64,000 nt of DNA from Sipunculus nudus. Taxonomy: Eukaryota; Annelida; Sipuncula; Golfingiida; Sipunculidae. Location: NCBI GenBank assembly GCA_026874595.1, contig CM049307.1, positions 97,398,330 through 97,462,329 on the forward strand, written 5' to 3'. Position numbers and translations under genes: made by a program. The notes below the pieces were generated by a model. That model saw only the letters and a program-made list of their open reading frames with translations, did no database searches and was not told the DNA's origin. Positions 1-10,919 of this stretch are shown one piece after another (position 1 is the stretch's first letter; each line of letters starts with the position of its first letter).

Positions 1-560
1 ACTGTCCTTGTGCCCCAACATGTATGAAAATATACAGGGCCTGGAAATACAATGACTTTAACACAGCAAGAAAGCTTCCTAGGCAACCAGCCGTAATAAC
101 CGTGTGTAACTTATTCTCAGTCATGGTCTGAAAAAGCAGCAGGGCAGGACTGAATGCGTGCGATTTATGAAAGGGACCATGCATTTCTTTATTTGCATGT
201 CCTTTTTCATGCGGCGGACGCACACGAGAAAAGGCCGTGACTAGTAATTGTGTCATAACTAACAAAATGCTACCTAATGCAAAACACTAGAGCTCTCTGG
301 CTTTAAAAACTGCAAAATTGGAAGAAAATAATTGAATTTCATGAATTTTCCCGAAAAAAAAGCACCCAGTGAAAACTGTGATTATGAGTAAGGGGCACGG
401 CCATGGAGTGGCGAAAAAAATGAGAAACAGCTAAAGTGGCTAGGGGTATTTTTTTTTTTACAAAGATATGAAGAAAAACAATTTGGAGGCCATATGGCGA
501 TCCTGACCTTGACCTTCGACCGATCATAACAAAAAATAGGATCCGAGGAAAATCAAATAT
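1..560. other. Intergenic DNA, no gene seen
   Basis: AT-rich sequence without a credible coding frame. A short module around 275-340 (tgcaaaacactagag, then a pyrimidine-poor stretch) recurs in diverged form at about 2905-3060 and 4578-4700. It is therefore part of the dispersed repeat that fills the first 4.7 kb. A tgaccttgaccttcgacc stretch near 505 resembles a motif common in bivalve dispersed repeats; that comparison is from memory only. Confidence 0.5.
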
Positions 561-1800
561 ACACTAATCCTATAAGTTTCAGGGAAATTGCTTCAAAATT
601 GAGGCCTGTAGAGCACGGACGACAGACAGATAAACAGACCGACAGACAGACAAACTAGACGACCAGAGGTCGAGCGCTTGCCGGAAGTTGAAATGACAGA
701 CAGACGGAAAGACAATACATAGTTTTCCATCAATTGAGTGACTTTCAGAGCGATTGCAGAGGTATTGTGGCCTGTAGAATGACATATATCACACAAAAGA
801 ACATAAAAGCAGTCAAAGCTGACAACAACTGACAAACTGACAGACCTACTGACACACTGACACATTTGAGATAACAGATAACTAGATAATCGTAGGGAGA
901 AGGTATTTAAAAACAAAATGAGTTATAGTTTGTGCAGATAAGGTTCACAGTTATGGTGGCCAAAAAACAGACATCCGCACACAAAGACAAACAAACTAGA
1001 CAACCAGAGGTCGAGCTCTTGCGGAAGTTAAAATGACAGACAGACGGAAAGACAGAACATACTGTCGTTTATAATTGAATGACTCTCAGAGCGATTACTG
1101 AGAAGTTGTGGCCCGTAGAATGACATATCAGACAAAAGAACAAGCAAGCAGACAAAGCTGACAACAAAAGACAAACAGAGAGACGTAATGACAATGTGAC
1201 ACATCTAACATAACAGACGACCAGACAAAAGTTGTGGGGAAGGTGAAGAGGAGCATAATGAGCCGTGGTTTGTGAAGATAAGGTTTATAGTTTTGGAAAT
1301 ATGGCAAAAACTGATTTGTTCGAGTGGTTCAAATGCAGCGCCCCCGAGAGGCTATTTTCCGAAAATGGAAAATCACTTTTGAGATATTTGTTTAAGACAT
1401 AAGATGTACTAGTTTTAATAAAGATTCCTGCAAAACCGTGGCCTGAAGATGGCTTATTGTAAGACGCGTGAACCAGCAAGCAGGCGACTTTGAAGACAAC
1501 TGACAAACAGACAGACATACTGACAAAGTGACACAAGATTGAGACCAGGTGACTTACTCATGTTATGGAAAAGACCCAGACGAAGAAAATAAGCTATAGT
1601 TTTGTAATTTAGGTTTAAAGTTTTGGAGATATGGCCAAACAATATGTTGGGTTGGTTCTCGTGCAGCGCCACCTGGCGGCTATATCCGGGAAAGGAAAAT
1701 CCGTTTCAAGATATTAGTGTAAGACATACGATATATCTGTTTCAAAATAATGCCTGTAACTTGTGGACTCTAGGCTTTCACTAATCCATATCTCGAGATA
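560..1800. repeat. Degenerate 330-343 bp tandem repeat with (GACA)n segments, cluster 1
   Basis: Units recur at about 343 bp: the gaccagaggtcgagc...gaaatgacagacagacgg segment near 660 returns near 1003, and the gagcgattg...tgtggcc segment near 747 returns near 1090. A second part of the unit, with gagatatggcc followed by gcagcgcc, occurs near 1334 and 1662 (328 bp apart). The GACA runs give long stop-free frames on the minus strand rich in CLSVCLSV; these are repeat artefacts, not genes. Confidence 0.7.
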
Positions 1801-1846
1801 TTTGGATTGACGAAATATAGTACGAGATACTGCAAGACTTGTAATA

Positions 1847-2882
1847 CTATGGATTCAGAAAATATCGTGGGTTTAAAATTTCGTGGTTAAGACCTGAAAC
1901 ACTATTCGTTGGGTTAAAAAGTTCGTGGATTTAACGTTCCTTGTCAGGCATTGTATCAAAATTATTATTTAAACAGACCTGAAAATAAGGCAAAGACCAG
2001 TGTTTTTTTTATCTTAAAAAAAACACGCAGTCCCCGGCCCGGTACAAGCGATAGGCTCAATGACGGTTATTGTACTCCGATTCCCGCTTATCTTGACACC
2101 TCATTAACCCCCGCCGGGCAAATTGCTCAGTCCGATGTGGTCTTCGCTCGTCAGAACAAAACCTCCGATGAACTGACATACTGGTTGTGATTTTATGAAT
2201 TATTAGAAGCAACGGAAGTCAATATTTATATTCTGCGTATTTATTTATTAAGAGAATTAAAACTTCTTGGTATGTCGTTCGTTAAGATGGAACCCCTAGT
2301 TGACTGACGATCGCGGGAACGAGGCTACAGTTAGACTGGGCTCCAGCTCATAATTCTGCTCAGCTGACCGTGACTTATCACCAAGCCAGGGCATAATTAG
2401 ATTAACTCAGCCGCACGGTTGTTCTGCCGCACGGTAATTTAATTTAAACATGACATTATTTCAAACGAACAATCAAATAAGATTAGCAGGGCAAAACGAC
2501 CTTTACCTTTGACTTTCAGCGACATAATATGAGAGAGAGAGAGCAAGTCAACATATACCAGTGTAGGTGCAGGCGTACATTTACACAGTCACTTGTAAGT
2601 CCGACACTGATGAAATCTTGGTTTGTTTGCTCCCCCACATGGAACTGAATATCTTTCCTCACAATATAGTTATTTTTTTTTATTTATTGGCTACATATCC
2701 TTTTCTTTGCGTTTTATTAATCAGTACCAATTACTAGCATGGAAGATGAACGCGGGCCAACACGATAACTCAAAGGCTTTTAAATAAACCTATAATGATC
2801 GTTGGGTTTTTAATTTCGTGGATAAAGGTTATCCACGAATTCCACGAAAATAAAAACCTAACGAACAATTCTGAATCCACAG
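1847..2882. mobile_element. TA-flanked inverted-repeat element (Tc1/mariner-type MITE candidate)
   Basis: The left end reads CTATGGATTCAGAA and the right end, reverse complemented, reads CTGTGGATTCAGAA. Both are followed by related TTCGTGG-rich subterminal sequence. The dinucleotide TA lies directly outside each end, as expected of a TA target duplication. A small palindrome near 2815-2850 (cgtggataaagg/ttatccacg) lies just inside the right end. No transposase is seen in about 1 kb, so the element would be non-autonomous. The family assignment is inference from the TA flank and the ends; the same kind of end is common in bivalve genomes as far as I recall. Confidence 0.5.
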
Positions 2883-2904
2883 TATAATCAAAGAACAGCT
2901 TTTA

Positions 2905-4700
2905 TTCCAACTGATGCAAAAAACTAGAACCCTGTAGCTTAAAAAAACTGACCATGTTAGAAAATAAAACCTCTTATTTTTTAATATCATGACTTTTCCC
3001 GAAAATGTGATACCATTGTAATAACACATTTCAGTCACATACACACACCAGAAAATAGGCCTTGAATGAAGATTACAATGAGCTATTGCTTAAGTAGCTT
3101 CGACCATTTGTGACGAAGAAATGAACAAAAATCCATTTTAAGATGTTTTGATGTCCTTGAATTGACCTCAGACCTTTATTGACCAAAAGCAATATTTCCA
3201 GGATTTTGATTGTCTACCAACTATGTAACTTTGAAAGCGATTGGTGCAAAATTGCGACCTGTAGAGCGCATACAGACAAACATACAAACACACAGACAGA
3301 CAGACAGATAGAACATATTGTCGGTTTTCTATCATTTGAAAGACTCTCTAAGTGATTGCTGAGAAGATGTAGCCTGTAGAATGACTTATCAGACAAAACA
3401 ACAAGCTAGAAGACAAAGCTGACTACAAAAGACTAACAGACAGACAGACTGGCCCATCTGAGATAACAGATTATCAGACAAATTTGGGGAAGGTAAAGAG
3501 AACCACAATGAGCTATAGTTTATGTAGGCAAGGTTTATTATATTGGAGATATAGCAAAAAAAATGATGTGAGGTGGAGGTTCTATCGCAGCGTCCCCTAG
3601 CGTCCATATCCCGAAAATTAAAATTGCTTTCGAGATATTATTGTAAGCAATAAGAAGAATTTCTAAAGGATTCCTTCAAAAATGTGGCCTCATGATTGCT
3701 ACCTGTATGACGCAAGATCCATCAAGCAGGCGAAATTGAGGAAAACTGGCAAACAGACAGACATATTGATAAAGTGACCAAGAAGAAGAAAATAAGCTAT
3801 AGTTTTTGTAGTTTAGGTTTAAAGTTTCGGAGATATGGCCAAAATATGATATGTTAGGGTTGGTTCTTGTGCAGCGCCACATGGCGGCTAAATCCGGAAA
3901 AGACAAATCAAGATTGGCACCAGTTGACCTAACCAATTTATTTGTTAGAAAATAAGCTATAGTTTCTGTAATTGAGGTTTATAGTTTTGGATGTATGACC
4001 AAAAAATGATAAGTTGGGGAGGTTCGAGTGCAGCGCCACCTAGCGCACATATTCGGAAAATGAAAAAAAAATCGTTTCGAGATATAAGTATGAGACATTA
4101 GATATATCAGTTTCAAAAGGATTCCTTCGGAATTGTGGACTCTAGAATGCTTTATGTGAGACACAAGAACCAGCAAGCAGGCGAGTTTTAGGAAAACTGA
4201 CAAACAGACAGACATACTAACTCAGTGACACAAGATTGACACCAGATGACTTATTCAGGTTATGGAGAAAATTCAGCGAAAGATAAGAAGCTATAGTGTC
4301 TGTAATTGAGGGTTATAGTTTTAGAGATATGGCCAAAAAAATGATATTTTGGGGAGGTTCTTGAGCAGCGCCACCAAGTGTCCATATCCAAAAAATGAAA
4401 AAAACTATTTCGAGATATAAGTGTAAGACAAAAGATATATCAGTTTCAAAATTGTTTCTGCATACCAGTGGACTCTAGGCTATCACTTAGCGATATCTCC
4501 CCAATATTTCGTTTGAAGAGATATTGAACAATATATTGCGAGACTTGTTATATAATCAAATAACACTACTTGTATTCTACCTGATGCAAAAAACTAGACC
4601 TCTGTAGCTTTAAAACTGAGAAAGTTAGAAAAGTAGATTTCAGACATATACACATAAGAATAAAAGGCCTAGGAATGACGATTAAAATGAGCTATATGCT
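2905..4700. repeat. Degenerate 330 bp (GACA)n repeat, cluster 2
   Basis: This is the same family as the 560-1800 cluster. The gcagcg(c/t)c landmark recurs near 3585, 3871, 4030 and 4363, each time after a gagatatggccaaa-like stretch and before cgagatat...aagacat. GACAGACA runs lie near 3290, 3435, 3755 and 4205. The cluster is bracketed by two copies of a module beginning ctgatgcaaaaaactag (about 2911 and 4580). This suggests that the whole cluster, or the module together with it, was duplicated. No coding function is supported. Confidence 0.65.
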
Positions 4701-5834
4701 CCCGAGGCAGCGGAAATCTTACGCTTCTAAAGAAGCTATTGATTTTCTCGCTGCCTGCCTTGACCGTTTATGATGCACGTAAACACCAGGTGGTGCACAT
4801 GGACCTGTCTGCTGAAAAAACCTGCTGATGTTACTAGCAGCTAACCAAATGCAAGTTAACAAACACTCGACAGGCATCAGGGTCCGCCCAGAAACCACGT
4901 GTGGGTCAATTCTCTCTGAGCCTGTGGCCTGTTCAAACGGTCGCCGGGGCGATGAGCTGTCACTCAAACAGCATTGGCTTCGTGTATTCCTCGCTTGGCT
5001 TATAAACCGTTTTGCTTCCAGCACAGGGTCTCATCTGATTGGACCAAAATACAGTGCTCCCCTATGGTGTAACGATTCAGGATACGAGGTCATAACAAAC
5101 AGCGCTTACGATATAGGTAGTTGGCCTATGGGTAAAGCGCTGTGTAAAGAGCGTAACAATCGATACGTTTGTCTATAAAGTTAAAATTGGCTGAGGGTGG
5201 ACGTTAAAAAGATGAAATTATGACATATGATTTTAACAAAAACGGGTGCAGTTTTTAAACCTTTTGAGGGTTTATTTTTTTTAATGTTACAAAATCAGGT
5301 GATTATGAATTAAAAATTCATAATTACGTATAGTATCAGAACGATCACTTTACCAGGTTTAAAATAATGAACATTTCGTGGGGTATAATATCATTTTAAA
5401 AACAACTTTGGATTGATTTAGATGTTATGATTTTTCGACAGTAGTGATACCAAAAATGCGTCAATGTCGTGATGGCTCGGTGACAGGTTGTGTTGACACG
5501 GCTCTCCGCAAAATTTTGGAATATTAAGCGAAATACTGTATTATTTATCAGAAGTCTCGGGCTATGGACTTGTTATACATCCTGAATATTGATAGGTCCA
5601 CTAGAAGGAAAATTGTGTTCTATACTGACGTAAATATTAAAATTTATCATTGGCATTATCAACAGGAGTAATTGGGCGCTGGATCATTCATTAGGCACCT
5701 GCCTGTATTTCCTTAGGCACGGCCATTCAATACTGAGTACTGTTTGAGCCGCTCCTAATTGAACACGTGACAATCCAAGTTGCAGTCAACACGTTGGTTT
5801 TGATTATATTAAAGACAAGAACCAAATCATAGAA
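4700..5834. other. Single-copy-looking sequence, no gene seen; contains a hairpin
   Basis: The base composition is more balanced at 4730-5170, and stop-free frames of 101 and 116 codons overlap on opposite strands. Neither shows a recognisable domain, and the plus-strand one has no exon or promoter context. An imperfect inverted repeat lies at 5101-5141: AGCGCTT...ATAGG pairs with CCTAT...AAAGCGCT. The part from about 5500 to 5834 may be the 5' untranslated region of the LINE that follows, but its 5' end cannot be fixed from the sequence. Confidence 0.4.
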
Positions 5835-6029
5835 ATGAAAGCAAACGAGATACCTTCATCGATGAGTGACAGACAATTATTGGAGAAAATTTAGAAAAAG
5901 TGTCTACTGTTGAGGAAATGAACAACACAATGAAAACTTTTGTTAATCGTGTAAATAAAGTTGATAAGCAAATTCATGGAATTAATGTCCCCCTCTTTTA
6001 AATCTTGTTGTTTTTCATGCTCGATAAAG

Positions 6030-7740
6030 GACGGACAGACAGAGTGACAGACAGACAGACAGACAGAAGCAAGACACTCCAAAACAAACCCAACCAGGAT
6101 ATGCATGAGAGCAATCACTGATCAAAATTTGAATGAAATCGGATGATATTTAGGAAAGTTATCACACGGAAACGAAAACCTGACAGACAGACAGACAAAG
6201 TGACAGACGGACAGACAGACCAGACACTCCAAAACCAATCCCAACCAAGGTAAGTATTAGAGCAATCACTGACTAAAATTTGGATGAAATCGGATAATAT
6301 TTAGGAAAGTTATCGAATGGAAATGAAAACCTGACAGACAGACAGACAAAGTGACAGACATACATACAGACAGACAGACAGACACTCCAAATCCAATCTC
6401 AACCAAGGTATGCATGAGAGCAATCACTGACCAAAATTTGAATAAAATCGGATAATATTTAGGAAAGTTATCGCACGGAAACGAAAACCTGACAGCCAGA
6501 CAGACAAAGTGACAGACAGACAGACAGACCAGACACTCCAAAACCAATCCCAACCAAGGTAAGCATGAGAGCAATCACTGACCAAAATTTGAATGAAATC
6601 GGATAATATTTAGGAACGTTATCGCACTGAAACGAAAACCTGACAGACAGACAGACAAAGTGACAGACAGACTGACAGACAGAAGACAGACACTCCAAAA
6701 CCAATCTCAACCAAGGTATGCATGAGTGCAATCACTGGCCAAAATTTGAATGCAATCGGATAATATTTAGGAAAGTTATCGCACGAAAACGAAAACCTGA
6801 CAGACAGACAGACAAAGTGACAGACAGACTGACAGACAGAAGCCAGACACCCCAAAACCAATCCCAACCAAGGTAAGCATGAGTGCAATCACTGGCCAAA
6901 ATTTGAATGCAATCGGATAATATTTAGGAAAGTTATCGCACGAAAACGAAAACCTGACAGACAGACAGACAAAGTGACAGACGGACAGACAGACCAGACA
7001 CTCCAAAACCAATCCCAACCAAGGTAAGTATTAGAGCAATCACTGACTTAAATTTGGATGAAATCGGATAATATTTAGGAAAGTTATCGAATGGAAATGA
7101 AAACCTGACAGACAGACAGACAAAGTGACAGACATACATACAGACAGACAGACAGACACTCCAAATCCAATCTCAACCAAGGTATGCATGAGAGCAATCA
7201 CTGACCAAAATTTGAATAAAATCGGATAATATTTAGGAAAGTTATCGCACGGAAACGAAAACCTGACAGCCAGACAGACAAAGTGACAGACAGACAGACA
7301 GACCAGACACTCCAAAACCAATCCCAACCAAGGTAAGCATGAGAGCAATCACTGACCAAAATTTGAATGAAATCGGATAATATTTAAGAACGTTATCGCA
7401 CTGAAACGAAAACCTGACAGACAGACAGACAAAGTGACAGACAGACTGACAGACAGAAGCCAGACACCCCAAAACCAATCCCAACCAAGGTAAGCATGAG
7501 AGCAATCACTGACCAAAATTTGAATGCTATCGGATAATATATAGGAAAGTTATCGCACGAAAACGAAAACCTGACAGACAGACAGACAAAGTGACAGACA
7601 AACAGACAGACAGAAGACAGACACTCCAAAACCAATCTCAACCAAGGTATGTATGTGAGCAATCACTGACTCAAATTTGGATGAAATCGGATAATATTTA
7701 GGAAAGTTATCGCACGGAAACGACATCTGACGGACGGAGA
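6030..7740. repeat. Array of eleven 151-158 bp units with GACA runs
   Basis: The landmark gcaatcactg occurs at 6111, 6262, 6420, 6571, 6728, 6885, 7036, 7194, 7345, 7502 and 7659. The steps are 151, 158, 151, 157, 157, 151, 158, 151, 157 and 157 bp. Each unit holds gaaatcggataatatttagg, a cctgacagacagacagac run and ccaaaaccaatcccaacc. The order of step lengths repeats after five units (774 bp), showing an internal segmental duplication. Stop-free minus-strand frames of 68-102 codons in this interval are by-products of the repeat. Confidence 0.85.
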
Positions 7741-7784
7741 GAGAGACTGACAGACAGAGAGACAGACAGACAAACCCAAATCAA

Positions 7785-7813
7785 TGTCCCCCGCATCTGC
7801 GGAGCGGGGGACA
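7785..7813. repeat. Terminal stem-loop of the pearl-like element
   Basis: TGTCCCCCGC (7785-7794) pairs perfectly with GCGGGGGACA (7804-7813) around a nine-base loop. The right arm is the exact end of the element, and its last eight bases are complementary to the left terminus at 5986-5993. A terminal or subterminal hairpin is expected of Helitron/Helentron-type elements. Confidence 0.7.
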
Positions 7814-8721
7814 AAAAGAAATATTTGAAGTAAGAGAGAACTTTGAAGAATTAGAACATGGAGTTTCATACTTAGAGACATAAATTGTTGAATGTAAAGC
7901 TGATGTTGAAAAATTAAAAACATCTGCAGCGTCTGTTGAAAGTGTTTAACATGTTCAAAAGGAAGTCATTGAAATTAGTAATCAACTACGCAAGAAGAAC
8001 ATCCTGATACATAATGTGCCTGAAGGAACAGGAAATGAAGACTGTATTGGCGTCGCTAACACAGTGATATTAGAGGATATAGAGTATAGGTCTTTACCAA
8101 AAATAGAGATGTCGTATAGAAATGGGGCAAGAAAGTCAGCCGGATCCCAGCCAACCTCTGAGGAACAACAGACTTGAAGGCCCATACACATTCTATTAAG
8201 CAATAGAACAGATAAACTAGGAATTCTACGAGCTGCAGCCAAATCAACAAGGCTAAGAGAGTCCAGAATTTAGCTCACGGACAATATTCACCCTGCTACA
8301 AGGATGATACATAAAAAATTGGTAACTGTTATGAAGGACATGAGAGCTAATGGATGGATGGCTTATATACCATGGAATGTTCCGAGGGTAATTAAATACA
8401 AGAACACTCCTAAAGGGACGAGAGTACCTCTGATAACGTATAGTATACAAGAGGACTAAATGGACAATTAAAAGGCTGTTTCTAATTATTATTGTTTGAA
8501 ATACTCTGATAGAGCTAAGTATTGGATATACTGAATCATATAATTTGTTTTAATATGTAAGCGGAGTATCGTGAACAACTGTGATAAGTTAATATTTTCA
8601 TCATCGCTAGAGGTGTAGCAGCCGAGGCCTATATTATATCTGTGTGAACCTTTGCTTAGTATCAGAATAATTATGATATATCGAAAACGAATCTTGTACA
8701 CATTGATGCTAGCTCTAACTG

Positions 8722-9060
8722 CACTGTTAAAAGTTGCACGTAAAATAACGGTGCTTTGCACCGGCAGCAAAGTTGACAGTGCAATGCACCGTTATTTTAC
8801 GTGCAAAGAAAATAACGCAGTGCGTTAAATAACGTCGCATTGCACCGTAATTTTACAGCGCTTTGGGACGTAAATAAACGGTGCTTAGCCACGGGAAATA
8901 ACGGACATCTGTTATTTTACGGGACAATATGCCGTTATTTTACAGTGCTAAGAGACGTGAATAAACAGTGATTTAAACTGGAATCAGGGCTTGCACCGTT
9001 ATTTCACGGTGCTTTGATATGTAGAATAACAAAACATTGTTACTTTATAATAAATAACAG
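8722..9060. repeat. Left terminal inverted repeat and subterminal repeat block
   Basis: The TIR proper is 8722-8751. Behind it the motif (A)CGTTATTTTACG or its complement recurs at about 8740, 8790, 8850, 8935, 8995 and, more diverged, further on. A perfect 19-bp palindrome pair, GCACGTAAAATAACGGTGC at 8736-8754 and its reverse complement at 8786-8804, can fold into a hairpin with a 31-base loop. The right end has fewer copies (14165-14259). Confidence 0.7.
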
Positions 9061-10122
9061 TGCTTTGCACTTGGAGCTATACACTGTTACAGGTTTCCAT
9101 AATCTTTCTCAAAACGTTTGTCTTGTCACTCCGGACGAACCCTTTATTTGTATCTGTGTACTTCAGGTTTCTCATAACATGTTTTTTAGATTTTACCAGT
9201 AAAATATTACGAAGTCAGACCTCCTTATGATGTTAGAGTTGTAACTTTCTGTTTGACAGTCAAGTGTCCCGAAAATCAAATCAGGATATCCACAGAAGGA
9301 AATGCATCTTGGCTAATTTGGGAAATGGCATTAAAAATGCATGCTCACACATAATATCACACCACTTCTTTATTGTATGAAATATTCAACAGATCATCAA
9401 CATGTACAACACGTGTACTTAATGTATATAGTTATTCAGATTATACTGATCTTCAAAAAGGCATCATTAGGAAGCAAACATATTTAAACATTTTGACCAC
9501 ACTGCATGGCAGTTAAATTGTCTCCAACTAAACATATAAAATTTGGCAATTAGTGCATTATTATATGATTACTATTATGAATGCTGTGTGTTATCTCATT
9601 AAGGTTGCTGGTCTTTTTAACAATGGGGCCCAAATCTATTTATAATGTATCTTTGAAAAATAGATAAAAGTGCACCAATAAATTTATAGTGTTGTAAATT
9701 AATGGTATCTTTAAAGTAAATGATGGTCAGAACACAAGTCAAACAATTGAAATGGATTTAACTTATATGTCACCAAATCTTTCTACAGTAAAGGAAACTA
9801 CTTTGTGTGAAGCTTCTGATAATGAATTCCAAAAAAAATGTCCTTGGTAAATAAATGATTTTTGCATCAATTAAATTCAAACTGGAGGGAGTTGAAGAGA
9901 ATGCCTACACTGTAACAAGGGTGCAAATGTAAACGTTTTTCCATAAAAATAATAAGATAATTACCTGATTTAATTAAGGTACTTAAACACAAGAATATTA
10001 AAAGTGAAATAGTCGTTAACTGATATTTCCTATATTGTTGATATATTATAGAGGAAAATGCAGCATTAAAACTGACCAACCAGCTCTATTGACAGTGGGA
10101 GGGCAGTTAGAGGTACATTCAA
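9060..10122. other. AT-rich interior of the TIR element, 3' of the candidate gene
   Basis: No open frame worth calling is seen. On the minus strand this is where the 3' untranslated region of the candidate gene would lie. Several AATAAA signals are present on that strand (for example opposite 9365-9372). Confidence 0.35.
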
Positions 10123-10872
10123 TTACTCCAAAATCAAGAAACCTGAAGGTCTTTTTAGTCCCTTGGGATACTCCAGGGTAAATATCCAAAATGACGCATA
10201 GCAAGCCTCCAGTGGAAGTAGAAATAACTTGCATGGGTTGACAGTTTCTGGCCATCCACCATATGTTACAGTGATGTTACAGTCCCCATCTTGAACATTC
10301 ACAGGTGTTGGAGATCTCATTCCCTGCATACAAAATAATAAACAGAAAAGAGAGATTGTAAATGTAAGAAACATGAGAGAAATATGCAAGAATATAGTTC
10401 AGTGCAATTATCCCTTTAATTTTTATATTTTTTTTAGATTTTTTTCAAAGTCTGACGCTCTATCAATTTACATTACAGAAAATAAACTTTTGTTCTTTCT
10501 TCACAAAATTTAAACAATAACTACAAAAATAGTTTTCTTATAGTCAATGGGAATCTTTAGAAGTGAAAATAATTATACATTATTATATCAAATATATCTT
10601 TACATTTACATGTAATAACTGGCCAAGATTTTGTTCTATCTCCACAAAAAATTAACAATTTCAACATTTTTCTTTATATATGTATTTACTTAAAAAAGGT
10701 TAAAACTATCTTTAATACTTGCTGAATATATTAACACAAATATAATAGTTTTGAAAGAATTACCTCTTCTCCATCTGCAATCCCATATTATCCTTGCATT
10801 CTCCAAACAGTGAAGGTAGTATCCTGTATATAGGAGCTTTGCTTCTGCAAATACAAATACACAGACAATGCA

Positions 10873-10919
<47 letters not shown>

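Larger units (their letters stand above)
5986..7813. mobile_element. Pearl-like (Helentron-derived, non-autonomous) tandem-repeat element inserted in LINE ORF1
   Basis: The insert starts TGTCCCCC and ends GGGGGACA, so its termini are inverted over 8 bp. The sequences outside (gcaaattcatggaattaa and aaaagaaatatttgaag) join into one continuous ORF1 reading. Inside is an array of 151-158 bp units with GACA microsatellite segments. This resembles the bivalve pearl/BIV160 family, where a core of about 160 bp is repeated in tandem next to a tetranucleotide microsatellite. That family is regarded as Helentron-associated. The ends lie in an A-rich stretch, so a target duplication cannot be told apart from chance. 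No protein is encoded. Confidence 0.65.
5835..8459 (+). pseudogene. LINE ORF1 (coiled coil, RRM-like, C-terminal domain), broken
   Basis: ORF1 proteins of L1-like LINEs bind the element RNA and act as chaperones. The first part (ATG at 5835) gives about 50 residues with one frameshift near 5890. The frame is then cut by a 1.8 kb insertion at 5986-7813 and resumes at 7814 in the same sense. After the insertion, a heptad-like acidic/leucine stretch (about 7814-7970) leads into the RRM-like start LRKKNILIHNVPEG (about 7990-8030). The C-terminal domain includes LLSNRTDKLGILRAA (about 8190-8240) and ends at the stop at 8457-8459. At least four in-frame stops follow the insertion. This pattern matches the transposase_22-type ORF1p; the identification rests on motif recognition only. 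Confidence 0.75.

Noticed and set aside
4719-5178. Overlapping open frames of 101 and 116 codons on opposite strands
   Set aside because: No recognisable domain, no promoter or splice support, and the frames overlap antisense. Likely chance in a slightly GC-richer stretch.
5891-7923. Minus-strand CLSVCLSVC frames in the pearl-like array
   Set aside because: They are caused by (GACA)n read on the opposite strand and repeat with the 151-158 bp units.
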